DNA from: Pseudeuparius sepicola
Lineage: Eukaryota; Arthropoda; Insecta; Coleoptera; Anthribidae
Reading direction: 5' to 3'
DNA length: 64,000 nt
Assembly (NCBI GenBank): GCA_963920635.1
Contig: OY987298.1
Span: forward strand, 41,137,787 to 41,201,786
Below are positions 1-9,711 of the stretch, one piece after another. Below the pieces are notes generated by a model that was not told where the DNA came from, searched no databases, and saw only the letters and a program-made list of their open reading frames with translations. The translations under genes and the position numbers were made by a program. Positions within the stretch are counted from its first letter, which is position 1. Each line of letters begins with the position of its first letter.

Positions 1-2050
1 AGAAAATTTTACATTATTTTATGTGTGTTAATTTTTGTTCTATTTGGGGTAACCACCTGCCATTGAAGTTGTGGATATTTGGCGGAGTGAAATACATCTA
101 AAAAAAATTTTCTGCGGGCAACGATTGTTTTTAATAACACAAAAGTTTTGCAAAAATTATATATTTATGTTAACGCCGGTGCGATGACTTAAAAAATGAC
201 TTATTTTGTTTAACTCTTAATTCACTGGTTTGGACAGCTCGTCGAATGGCACACAAAGTAACTTGTAGTAGGAACTAACAGAACTTGAATGAATATGGAC
301 GTTAAAAGACGAAAGACTAGACTAGACTCTATGGGTTTGGAGCTTGGGGGATTTATAGGAGACAAAATCCTTTGGCAAGATTCTATAGAGATAAAATAAA
401 AATAACATTGATTTATGAACAAGATATTAGATACAGGTTTTAAATTATATATACTATTAAAAATTTTAAACCACTAATTCAGTGTAAGTCGAGGTGTAAG
501 TATTTATTATACACCATATGACACAACCTGGGAAACAATTTAATTAAGTACGAATTTATAGGTAAATACTTATATATTTTAATAAAGTGTCGGTTAACCA
601 GACTAACCGACCCCCGGGCTGCCCAAAACAAACGCCATCACCGGCAAGATATGAATATTCTGTATGCGTTGGCCGAGAGTGGTGAAACTGAAACTAAGCA
701 TATTCCGACTGATGGAGCAGATCGGTGATGGAAGTGAAATTCAATTACCATTATCTGTTATTAGCAGAAATACGTAAGTATTTCCGTATAATCTACAATG
801 TATGAAAAACAAATTTAAAATTATTTACTGGATTCAACACTGATGAAGTAGGTACCCGCAAGGTAATTCCAGCTCTGCAATTTTTTATTTTTCGACCTAG
901 GGAAAAATGGTAGGTAAACACAAAAATTTTAGGGAATTTTCTCGCAAGTCTAATGGGACTATCAGGGGACACGTGTGTACGATGTTTTTAAACGGAACAC
1001 CATATATACTTTTACTCACTATGGTGGTTAAAACTATATAAAACAGGTAATTTTACCGTTTTTGAAATGTTTCACTTTTAAGTTTTATTTGAACGTGGAT
1101 TTGTGAAGCTCGTGGAAAAGACTGACATAAAAATGTTTCAGCCAAGGAAATTACATATTCAAACTCTCGAATGTTAGGAAAGTTTTGAGATTTTACCGAG
1201 AAGCATAAATCTATTTTATTTGCGGAATACCTGTCAGCAAAATCTGAAACAGCTTCTAATGTTTTGGAATTTTATTATAATATTTCTTTGGTTTACATCT
1301 TTATTACCAGTCGGAGTAAACTCGAAAATAATGTTACTCGTATGGATCGATGAAGATAAATGTGATGAATACATTTTAGAATTAGAATATTGTCCAAACT
1401 TATTGACACTCATAGTGGATATGATGATAATTTTGACTCGCCCTTGTATTTATATTAGCGAATAATGTTAGCTTCTCTTAACTCATTGATAATAGCAACA
1501 ATTTCATTATCGTGAGAGGTGTTTCCAGCATGATTAGAGGCTACGAGGAGTCTTAATCTATCTATCAACTCATTTTTCATTTCAGTTAATTTTCATTCAA
1601 ATCCACAAATTCACGTTAAATAAATTTAGTAGGTATATAATTTTAAAAGGGAATTTCGTAGGTATATAATTTTAAAAGGGAACATCCTGAAAAGTTAATT
1701 AGCATCATATCAGAAAAAAATATTATTAGTTTTTTAAAATATTTCGAATACCTACTTTAGCTCAAAGAAGGTTATGCTGTTGTATCGTTTAGGTATATGT
1801 CAAATTTGACATTTTGGCAACTTTCCTGCACACACTGTATAATGGCGTGAAGTTATATGGGCGCTCCATTAACAAAAAACATAAGTTTATTTCACCGACC
1901 AAGGATCTATTGATCGGAGGTTTGGTTAGTATCTTGACAACACTTTCTATCACGTGACTCGCAGGAAAACTCTTGTAATTCCCAATTTTCGCTAGGACCA
2001 AAATAAAAAAAAATGCAGGCCGCGAATATTAAGTTGGCACCCTTGCACCG
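1..2050. other. AT-rich stretch without a supported gene
   Basis: No reading frame here shows a recognisable domain, a biased amino-acid composition or conserved motifs. The longest frames (66-81 codons) are low-complexity and hydrophobic, as expected by chance in AT-rich DNA. The only structured piece is a short tandem duplication near 1629-1682, listed separately. I saw no RNA gene or promoter that can be supported. Confidence 0.6.
1629..1682. repeat. 29-bp tandem duplication
   Basis: The unit beginning gtaggtatataattttaa occurs twice in a row with a period of 29 bp and is identical over most of its length. It is probably a recent replication-slippage event. No function is inferred. Confidence 0.85.
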
Positions 2051-2059
2051 AAAAAACCC

Positions 2060-2770
2060 GGATATGTCGTGGTGCTTTCCGTTTATAATAATATTTGGTG
2101 CTGCGGTTTATGATGACCTACGTAGCTCCATCGATAAACATCTGGGATAGAACTGGGCCGAAGGTAGAAAGTTAATCGGACCCTGACATAAATTTCTGAT
2201 AACCGGGGGGAAGGCTCGATCGGTGCTGGGGCCTGACCGGACCCCTTTTTAATAGCAGAGTAAAACGGCGGGGTCCCCTCGACTCGCGCCCGAGGGTTTC
2301 CGATAATAGCGTGGACATGCAAGTTTGCCCCATCGCTGAGGGTCGTGTTTTAGTTTGAGCCACATAATAATTGTTCAATATAGCGGGTGTTCTGCTGAAA
2401 GTAATATTCAACCGTGCTGTGCAGATTTTTTTATTCACTTTACTAGTCTAATACCAAACTGCAACAAAATCGCCATCTTAATTTTTTTCAAACATCTGTT
2501 ATTTGACGCTAACTTTTTTGTTTGAAATTCAACTGTTTTTTCTCGGTGGCTTTCAATTTCTTTGGAAAATAATACACAAGATATTATGGTGTTTAACCAT
2601 CTATTTATCTTAAAAATCACCGAGATAATGGCTCGTGACATCTTAGCTGGAACAAAAAACTCCACTTTCGACTAAACCGGAAATTATGTTCAAGTGTGCG
2701 GTACAGATTTTTTATCCACTTTACCAGTCTAATGAAACATGAGACAATCGCTCGTAACATCTTAACTGGG
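2060..2770. other. Locally GC-rich non-coding segment with a diverged internal duplication
   Basis: From about 2150 to 2330 base composition rises sharply, with CpG-containing runs, against AT-rich flanks. A block ending in ccactttaccagtctaat (about 2700-2733) repeats a block at about 2420-2455, and both are linked to nearby copies of a 'ctcgtgacatcttagctgg'-like string (2629 and 2752). No coding signal was found. It is probably an old transposon remnant. Confidence 0.4.
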
Positions 2771-3150
2771 ATAGGTACCCTGTGCTAAAGCCGAGGCAAA
2801 TAATAAACCACATGAGTTATAATAAGAAACTTCAGCGCTGAGGAGCACATTATATTATTTAAAAAATAAAGTTTAATTAGGGCAGTCACACATCCATGAG
2901 CCGACCGCGCCCAACGTTTCTGTACTTCTGCACAGCATAATTATCGTTGTTCAAATCGACCGAACTGCTCATACTGAAAGATTACGTTGTTATAGGTTCC
3001 GCAATGCGCTTGAAAAGTTAATTGATATTTTCAAAATCGGTTTTTAATTGAATTTGTGGGTTACGTTTGACAGATAACGGGCCTGTCTGACGTTTGGTCG
3101 CTAAGTCTCGCCAATGCCAAAAAATCGTACAAATATTATCTACTTCGGTA
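2770..3150 (+). repeat. Dispersed repeat family A, copy 1 (stem-loop plus conserved tail)
   Basis: Two blocks here recur in reverse orientation at 59940-60440. One is a segment containing gccgaggcaaat and accacatgagt (about 2785-2850). The other contains tctgacgtttgg, tctcgcca and aaaaatcgtacaa (about 3090-3140). In between, shorter strings such as atactgaaagatta match the other copy in the same order. The other copy keeps a long stem-loop that is only partly preserved here. It reads as a diverged non-autonomous transposon of unknown class. Confidence 0.6.
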
Positions 3151-3238
3151 CCGATTTCTGAGCTTTTAATGGCGATTTTAAGACTATTATTTAGTGCCGA
3201 TTAAAAAATAATGAAATCTAACATTAACTCCATTATAA

Positions 3239-3363
3239 TTATTCGTCGCGTCTCCGTCCTTCTATGATCTTTGGTAGGTAACACTTTTATGTGAGTCACG
3301 CACACGATTTAAAGAAAAAACGCCAGCCGGCCCCCGATAAACCCGATGTAATCAGTTCATTTT
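3239..3363 (+). repeat. Left terminal inverted repeat of the DIRS element
   Basis: The run containing gatctttggtaggtaacac, gtgagtcacgcaca and cgccagccggcccccgat is found in reverse complement at 5998-6100 with few differences. The outermost ~25 bp (attcgtcgcgtctccgtcct) differ from the right terminus but match the internal complementary region at 5850-5880 exactly. This fixes the left edge near 3239. Confidence 0.88.
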
Positions 3364-3414
3364 TATGTGCGCATCGATCTATCGTATTATTTATTGTTAA
3401 ATTTCGAAGTAAAA

Positions 3415-3516
3415 ATGCCTCGAGACATCAAAAGAAAGGATTATGACGAGTTAGTGAATCTTAAGAAGAAATTTTCGAGATTAGAAAAAGTTCTTTGTCC
3501 TGAAAGCAGCGAATAG
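3415..3516 (+). pseudogene. Truncated first ORF (gag-like) of the DIRS element, 33 codons
   Basis: The ATG at 3415 opens a 33-codon highly charged frame (MPRDIKRKDYDELVNLKKK...). It lies about 50 bp downstream of the left terminal repeat, where DIRS elements begin their gag-like ORF. It ends at a TAG just before the 77-bp array. I infer that it is the residual N-terminus of that ORF. The sequence alone does not identify a gag domain. Confidence 0.4.
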
Positions 3517-3575
3517 CAAACAGAAGGTCAGTTATATTGTTTGTTGTAGATTTTTAGGTGTCCTTACTATGGGTA

Positions 3576-4100
3576 CGGGGTGTAGTACGTTTTGACTACC
3601 GAGCCCGCAAGCGTTTGCTTGCACATAAGTACCAATAGTGAAATTTTCTAGCAGGGGTGTAGTACGTTTTGACTACCGAGCCTACAAGCGTTCGCTTGCA
3701 CTTAAGTACCAATAATGGATTTGTCTAGCAGGGGTGTAGGACGTCTTGACTACCGAGCCCGCAAGCGTTTGCTTGCACTTAAGAACCAATAATGGATTTG
3801 TCTAGCAGGGGTGTAGTACGTTTTGACTACATAGCTCGCAAGCGTTGACTTGCACTTAAGTACCAATAATGAATCTGTCTAGCAGGGGTGTAGTACGTTT
3901 TGACTACAGAGCCCGCAAGCGTTTGCTTGCACTTAAGTACCAATAATGGATTTGTCTAGCAGGGGTGTAGTACGTTTTGACTACAGAGCCCGCAAGCGTT
4001 TGCTTGCACTTAAGTACCAATAATGAATCTGTCTAGCAGGGGTGTAGTACGTTTTGACAACCAAGCCCGCAAGCGTTTGTTTGCACTTAAGTACCGGTAA
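3576..4100 (+). repeat. Seven-copy 77-bp tandem array inside the DIRS element
   Basis: The string tgtagtacgttttgactac starts at 3581, 3658, 3735 (one variant), 3812, 3889, 3966 and 4043, a strict 77-bp period. Each unit contains two potential hairpins: gtagt...actac, and gcaagc-gttt-gcttgc. Units end with cttaagtacc. Point differences between units are few, so expansion is recent relative to decay of the element. Because 77 is not a multiple of three, no reading frame can run through the array, so it is not coding. It occupies the place of the missing gag and reverse transcriptase. Confidence 0.95.
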
Positions 4101-4720
4101 TGAATTTAACAAAATGGGAAATATCAGTTAGGTACAAAAGTTTAAACAAAATTGCCTCGGCTATTTGGCGCTGGTGCGAATTAAGAAATATTTATGTCTT
4201 CACTTCCTATATAAACACTTCGGAGAATATCAGAGCCGATTTTTTGTCAAGGTCAAAATTTCTTAATGCAGAATTTGAACTCAACCAGAAATATTTTCGG
4301 CGTATGAGTAACATGTTTGGAAAAGCTAATATCGATCTTTTTACGTCAGATACTAATAAAAAATGCAAAGTTTACACATCTTCGCTTTCTGATCCAGATT
4401 GTGTTTCAGTTGATGCATTTACAGTAATTGGAAAAATTATTATTTTTACGCTTTTCCCCTCTTTTTCATTAATAGGTAGGGTGTTACAAAAAATTAAACC
4501 AGATCTAACTACCCGATTCTAATTGTACCAAATTGGCCATCCCAACCCTGGTACCCCGTATTTTTGGAGGTTTTAACACAAGATCCGATAATATTAGGTG
4601 CAGATAAAAACTTAGTTTATTGACCTTGTAGGGAACTTCACCCTCTGTCAGAGACCCTTTCCCTGGCGGCAGGGAAGCTGTCTGCAGGCAATGAGATGAA
4701 GAAACGTTCCAGAATCAGCT
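4100..4720 (+). pseudogene. DIRS ORF2 remnant: RNase H end and downstream region
   Basis: A frame of about 140 codons from 4100 holds the typical RNase H exit motif (ENIRADFLSR). It is followed by a segment with NIDLFTSDTNKK and VDAF...FPSFSLIGRVLQKI, which in DIRS and some other retroelements follows RNase H. A frameshift near 4520 moves the frame; the continuation (VPNWPSQPWYPVFLEVL) is visible to about 4600, and a stop interrupts it near 4620. The upstream reverse transcriptase palm with its catalytic aspartates is absent, replaced by the 77-bp array. The protein would have copied the element's RNA; this copy cannot. Confidence 0.8.
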
Positions 4721-5640
4721 ATTCCAATAGTTCTTGCATCAGTCACAGAAAAGACATTAAAACAATATACAAGTGTTTATAAAAAATGGTGGAATTATTG
4801 TACTATCAAAGACTACGACCCATATCATTTTTCTTTGGATGCCGTTTTAATTTTTTTGTTAGAAGCACTAAACCAGGGTCTCTCTTGTACATCAATTGAC
4901 ACTTCAAAAGCAGCTTTGGCGCTACTTTTTGACATCGATTTGTACAACCAAAAAATTATGAAGCGATTTTTAAAAGAAGCGAATAACAAAAATCCTCCCG
5001 CCCCAAAATATTCAACTACTTGGGATTCTGCTCTGGTCTTAAAAGATTTAGTTTCCATTAAATTCACTATCCTTAAAAGACCTTTCTCAGAAATTAGTAA
5101 TGTTACTGGCGCTCACGTCGGCGTCTAGAACGCAGACCGTGTCAAAAATTCAGCTCCGTAATATTATTCGTTTTGATGACAGACTAGACATAAGAATTTC
5201 ACTGCCTATAAAAAGATCCGGACTTAACAGAAAACGACCTGTTCTTATTTTTCCGTATTTTAAAGAGAATCCAAAATTATGAGTAGCATCGACGTTAGAA
5301 TAATACATTGAAGTTACAAAAACATTTAGAGTAGATGACACCCTTATATACACTTACCAGAGACCTTATCACCCAGCCTCTACACAGACAATCAAGTAGA
5401 TGGGCAAAAGAAATATTGTCAAAAGGCGGCATTGACACCTTCAATATTTAGTAGTCGTTCCGTGCGACGTCATGCTATACAACATCTACAGCGTTCCGAT
5501 CGGGCGTAAATATAGATTTAATTTTAAACACACCAGGCTGGACAAAAGTTCTCAGACATTTAACATATTTTATAATAAACCGGTCATTAACAGTAAAACT
5601 GCTTTTGCTAAAAGCGTCTTAAATACTACAGAACGCTCGT
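4719..5640 (+). pseudogene. DIRS tyrosine recombinase, frameshifted
   Basis: The frame open from about 4719 to 5128 gives a core-binding domain (TLKQYTSVYKKWWNYC), then FLKEANNKNPPAPKYSTTWD, which is the usual link into the catalytic domain. After a frameshift, 5100-5282 carries ALTSASRTQT, containing the first catalytic arginine. Further shifts lead to RPYHPAST (about 5365) and a degraded His-x-x-Arg region (about 5455-5500). A terminal stretch, LNTPGWTKVLRHLTYF, lies where the nucleophilic tyrosine is expected (about 5520-5575). In life this enzyme inserts a circular DNA copy without target duplication. Multiple stops and shifts make it inactive. Confidence 0.85.
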
Positions 5641-5835
5641 AGCCTTGTGTTAATTTACTACTTTGTTCCTTTTTTGTTCAAAACTTAATAAGTCTTTATT
5701 ATGAAGTATTTTTCTATATGGAATATTTACCTATAATATCAGGTATTTTCTGTAACGAGAGTTTCCACTCGTTGCATTACTATATATACTTATGGCTCAC
5801 TGCTCCGACAATCGCCTTAAATTTCTTTAAACATC

Positions 5836-5950
5836 TACCAAAGATCATAGAAGGACGGAGACGCGACGAATAATTAAAAAATTGATCGACTTGCCTGAAA
5901 GGATGATCAATTTTAGTTGTTCGAGCGTCGTAGTCCTTTTATGATCTATA
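5836..5950 (+). repeat. Internal complementary region of the DIRS element
   Basis: 5836-5880 is the exact reverse complement of the left terminus (3239-3276). 5870-5950 is the near-exact reverse complement of the right terminus (6090-6165), including ctgaaaggatgatcaattt and cgagcgtcgtagtcctt. The two halves meet at aattaaaaaattgatc, so this region is complementary to the joined ends of the element. That matches the template role proposed for DIRS-1 circularisation. Confidence 0.88.
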
Positions 5951-5997
5951 ATAACCCAGCCCTCCCTTGACCCTCGGCGATTGTTAGCTCGCTCAAA

Positions 5998-6165
5998 AAT
6001 GAACTGATTACATCGGGTTAATCGGGGGCCGGCTGGCGTTTCTTCTTTAAACCGCGTGCGTGACTCACATAAAAGTGTTACCTACCAAAGATCATAGAAG
6101 GACTACGACGCTCGAATAATTAAAATTGATCATCCTTTCAGGTAAGTCGATAAATTTTTTAATTT
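5998..6165 (+). repeat. Right terminal inverted repeat of the DIRS element
   Basis: This is the reverse complement of 3239-3363 up to about 6100. It then has a distinct outer extension (actacgacgctcgaataa...) that matches only the internal complementary region. The right edge is placed near 6165, where similarity to 5870 stops. Confidence 0.85.
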
Positions 6166-8120
6166 TAGTTTAGAAATCTACTTCGGCATTTTAAATTAAT
6201 GTATATTATGCGTAATTATGTGTGCTGGTTCTTATCACTAAATTATCACTAAAATATACATTTTAAAATGTACTTCCAAAATAATTCTTTTACATTCTGC
6301 TACGTTAATGTAGTTTTCACCAAAGTGATTACGCACTGTAAGATATTGTTTCGATGGTGGCCACTCTGTAAGATATGCTCTTTATTGCGGTTCGGTCTTT
6401 GACTATAAATATAATGTAATTATTTGTTTTATTTATGTTTGATTTTATTCCTTGGGCCGCTCGCACACCCAGTGTTTGGAAAATTCGCGGAGGTAGTTAC
6501 AACCCTTATTAATTTCCAAGCTAAAATTTGGAGACAGACATATTAGTAAATGGGTTTTTTTACGAGTAGAACCAAAGCCATGTAATGCCACTATTTTAGG
6601 AAATATTGTTGAAGAATCCTTTAACAAATTGACACCTTTTGTTACAAACAAAAACAAAAAATAATCCACTTTAGCCGTTCTGGTATATTATTAAGTGTAT
6701 AGGTAGCGTTTTAATTTCAAACCTACGACTGTAATACTGTGAGTCAACTTTTCGTTCACTCACTAACTCACTCAAGTTACGTTTAAGCAGTTTCATTATT
6801 AAAGCTAGAAAAATTGAAATTTTGAAATGGTGTTACTTATTTTATTATCAAGCGTGCGATTTATACCATGGGAATTTGGTTGTTATAATACAAAATATAA
6901 TGATTGGGTGAAGCTAGTTAACTACCAATGTCATCTCAGTGAGTTGATTTACGAAGAAGACCACAGAGGAACTATATCTTAATAAAAAACATGAAAAATA
7001 ATTGATTTTTTTAACATAAAATCCATATCCTGCTTAGGAGCTTTTATACATCTTCAGAAATGTACTCAAAGTTTTTTGTTTTTTATGGTTGGTTTTAGGA
7101 TTGAATCGTATTTCCAGGATTTACAGGCCTCATAATATAGGTTATGTACTAACAATATGTAATTATTGAGTTAAAATTGCATCGATTTCGCAAATGAAAG
7201 CGAACATGCCATGATGTTCGGTTGGAGTAAGGGCAACATATCGAGCTTTATTATTATCTCGAACAGTGAATCTGAACATATACTATTTTATCGCTTTGCC
7301 ATTTCTGTTTGTTCAAATTTTTCTAGAACACATTTCGATTGGGTATATAGAGTTGTGCAGGAAAACCAGGCGATAGGTTATTGGTGTTACATTTTGCAAA
7401 CACAAATTAACTTTTTTCCAATGACACCCGTTTAGTTGGTAATCCGGAGGTTGCTATATAATAATAATTAAAGTCCAACCGAAAGTTGATTGTCGAAAAT
7501 TTAGGTATAGTAGAATAGGATTTATAAGAAGATGCATCATGCATTTTTGTTTAAACAGTCGTTTTGATACTACAATAACGAATGTAATGAATTGTATATC
7601 CTCAATTTTAAGCTGATCTTGTACGAGGCAAAAAGCAATCCAAAGCAATACCAGATATTCTGGACCGATACCGTTCCGGCTCATCTAACCCATTTTTTGA
7701 TCTTTACATCGCATCAATCTCCGTCGCAAATCCACAATTTCCGCATATCGGGCGGGTCCCTGGGGACGCGGGGACGCAGATGAGGGATAATCGGGCCGGC
7801 GCCGGGACGCGGGGCGTCGCCGGGCGGTTTTAAAGCCCTTTTTACCGTCCTACGTCGGTCGGAGCGCCGCGTACGCTGAATTTTAAAATTGCTGCGTCAA
7901 CGAATGTCACGCCACAGTTCGACAGGTATTTCCGCTGACAGCCAGATATAGCGGGCCGGAATCCGGTGAAGCTTTTGCTACGCACGGAGAATCCTGAACG
8001 GGAACGTTCTCATCTTAAACTTACAGCCATATGCAACTAAACTTCCAAATTGCATATATAAAGACGAAATTTGTTTGGGTATAACGTTAGGTGAAGCTCG
8101 GATATTCCACTGTGATTTAC
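6166..8120. other. Non-coding stretch with a GC-rich block near 7735-7990
   Basis: No supported gene. Frames of up to 76 codons are unrelated to any family I recognise and are not conserved between strands. From about 7735 to 7990 the DNA becomes CpG- and GC-rich (gggacgcgggg, gccgggacgcggggcgtcgcc). This resembles other GC islands of the window, but I found no direct sequence match to them. Confidence 0.45.
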
Positions 8121-8123
8121 AAA

Positions 8124-8212
8124 ATGCGATTTCATGTGATTCTGGTATATGTGTAACTGCAATTTGCCAATTAATTTCACGTGGGAAACGATGACGTCGT
8201 TGCCATACCAGA
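8124..8212 (-). repeat. Dispersed repeat family B, copy 1
   Basis: The reverse complement of this segment matches 14005-14100. Shared blocks in order are ctggtatg, gacgtc, tttcccacgt, aattg and cacatgaaatcgcat. Each copy sits beside a different context, so this is a dispersed element rather than a tandem duplication. Confidence 0.7.
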
Positions 8213-8653
8213 CACTAGAATACACGAAATCTAAAAAGTTTTTCTATGTGTTTTTACTTGTTTTTATAAAGAATGGATTCAACAGAACATTGTGTCTGTA
8301 TTAGGAAGTGCTAAAGCATTTCCAACACTTCATCTTGAAAATTAATATTTCTACTTTGCACCGTGCTGTTTGTCCGTAGCAGTTCATCTTGGTCGACACG
8401 CGAAGTTAAGTTTAAAAAGTGACAAAAAAAATGAGAATTATTTTGCATGGAACATCTAAAATGTCACTAGAAAGCGCAGTGAGTAGTTCGTATGAAAATT
8501 TATAGAAGATTTGAAGCCAAATACTCCAATTTTAACATTCTAACGGTGGCCAACAACGTTTTTCTGTAAGTGTTTTGCATTTTTTGTGGCAGAAACGATG
8601 TTGGGTCAGGACAAACTGTACGGAAGATATTTTGATTTCAATATCTGATTAAT

Positions 8654-9564
8654 ATGAGTGAAAGTGATGTTACAATAAAGGATGTTTATAGACTTCTGCA
8701 GACGATTAACTTGCAACTGACCCAGAAAAATAGAAGGTGTCGAAAGGGAAATAAAAGATATCCATAAAGAATTTGAAAAAGAAATAGGGCAAGTAAACCA
8801 GGAAATTGCGACTATAAGGGAAGAGAACGTTGAACTAAAAAATAGACTGGAAAGACTAGAACTTCAAAATAGAAAAAACAACTTGGTTATCTACGGCATA
8901 AATGAGAAACCCGAGGAATCAATAAAAAAACCTGCTAAATTCCATTCTAGGTGTCTTGGAGAGCAGGTTGGGAGTTCTGTTAAGCCATGCAGATATTTCA
9001 GATTGTTTTCGATTGGGAAAGAAAAGCGGTGGTCCGAAGCAGAGACCTGTGTTACTAAAATTAAATTCAAACATCTATAAACGAGAGATATTGGCCGGAA
9101 GAACTAAACTAAAAGGCACGAAAATTTACATTAGTGAAGATCTGGCCCCCAAAGACCAATACAAAAGGAGGATTCTACTGGAAGTGTTAAAAGATGCTAA
9201 ATCGCACGGCCTAAACACGTACTTAAAAGGTAGCAAGATAGTGATCGACAACCAAACTTTTTCCTACCAGGACATTCAAGAAGGAAATAAACTACCATCG
9301 CCACTCCGAGGGTCTTACTCACCTAACCCCACTAGAAGAACTCATAGCGAACCAAATACGCCAACAGTATTTCCGAAGAAACTACATCTTGAGGAACAAG
9401 AACAGTGCGCAGGTCATTCAAACCAGTCTGAGGTGGAGCCTCCATCCAGGTCTCAAGATTTAAAGGAAGTGGAAAGGGCAAAAAAACCCACTGACCCAGA
9501 GCTGGTACCCGAACGACTATCAAAGAAGCCATCCATGAGAAAACAATTGAGATCTACTAGTTAG
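8654..9564 (+). pseudogene. LINE ORF1 (coiled coil plus RRM-like nucleic-acid-binding protein), frameshifted
   Basis: The ATG at 8654 starts MSESDVTIKDVYRLLQTINL. A frameshift near 8735 leads into a heptad-rich, highly charged coiled coil (IKDIHKEFEKEIGQ ... REENVELKNRLERLELQ). Next comes RKNNLVIYGI, the usual start of the RRM-like core in insect LINE ORF1 proteins. A second shift near 8950 restores a long frame (to 9564) with RPVLLKLNSN, AGRTKLKGTKIYISEDL and a proline/serine-rich tail. Such proteins bind the element's RNA and form the retrotransposition particle. The domain order is clear; individual boundaries are approximate. Confidence 0.78.
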
Positions 9565-9711
9565 AAGACCAACTAGGTTTTTGAAGATACATTTAATTAT
9601 AAATAATCTGTACTTTGTTCTTTTGTCTTCTATTAGAATTACTTCTTAAAGTGTGGTGTTTTGCTTAAGCTGCTTAGAAGGAAAAATTTCTTTTTTTTTT
9701 CTTTGTGAACC

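Larger units (their letters stand above)
3239..6165 (+). mobile_element. DIRS-type tyrosine-recombinase retroelement, internally deleted
   Basis: The element shows the full DIRS layout. A left terminal repeat (3239-3363) reappears inverted at the right (5998-6100). Just inside the right repeat lies a segment (5836-5950) whose first part is the reverse complement of the left end and whose second part is the reverse complement of the right end. That is the internal complementary region known from DIRS-1 replication through a circular intermediate. Between these lie a short gag-like start, a 77-bp tandem array, an RNase H remnant and a tyrosine recombinase remnant. Intact DIRS elements are usually 4.5-6 kb, so about half is missing. 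No target duplication is expected for this class and none is seen. All reading frames are broken, so the copy is dead. Confidence 0.88.

Noticed and set aside
3576..4100. CRISPR array
   Set aside because: Units are contiguous 77-bp repeats with no unique spacers, in a eukaryotic retroelement.
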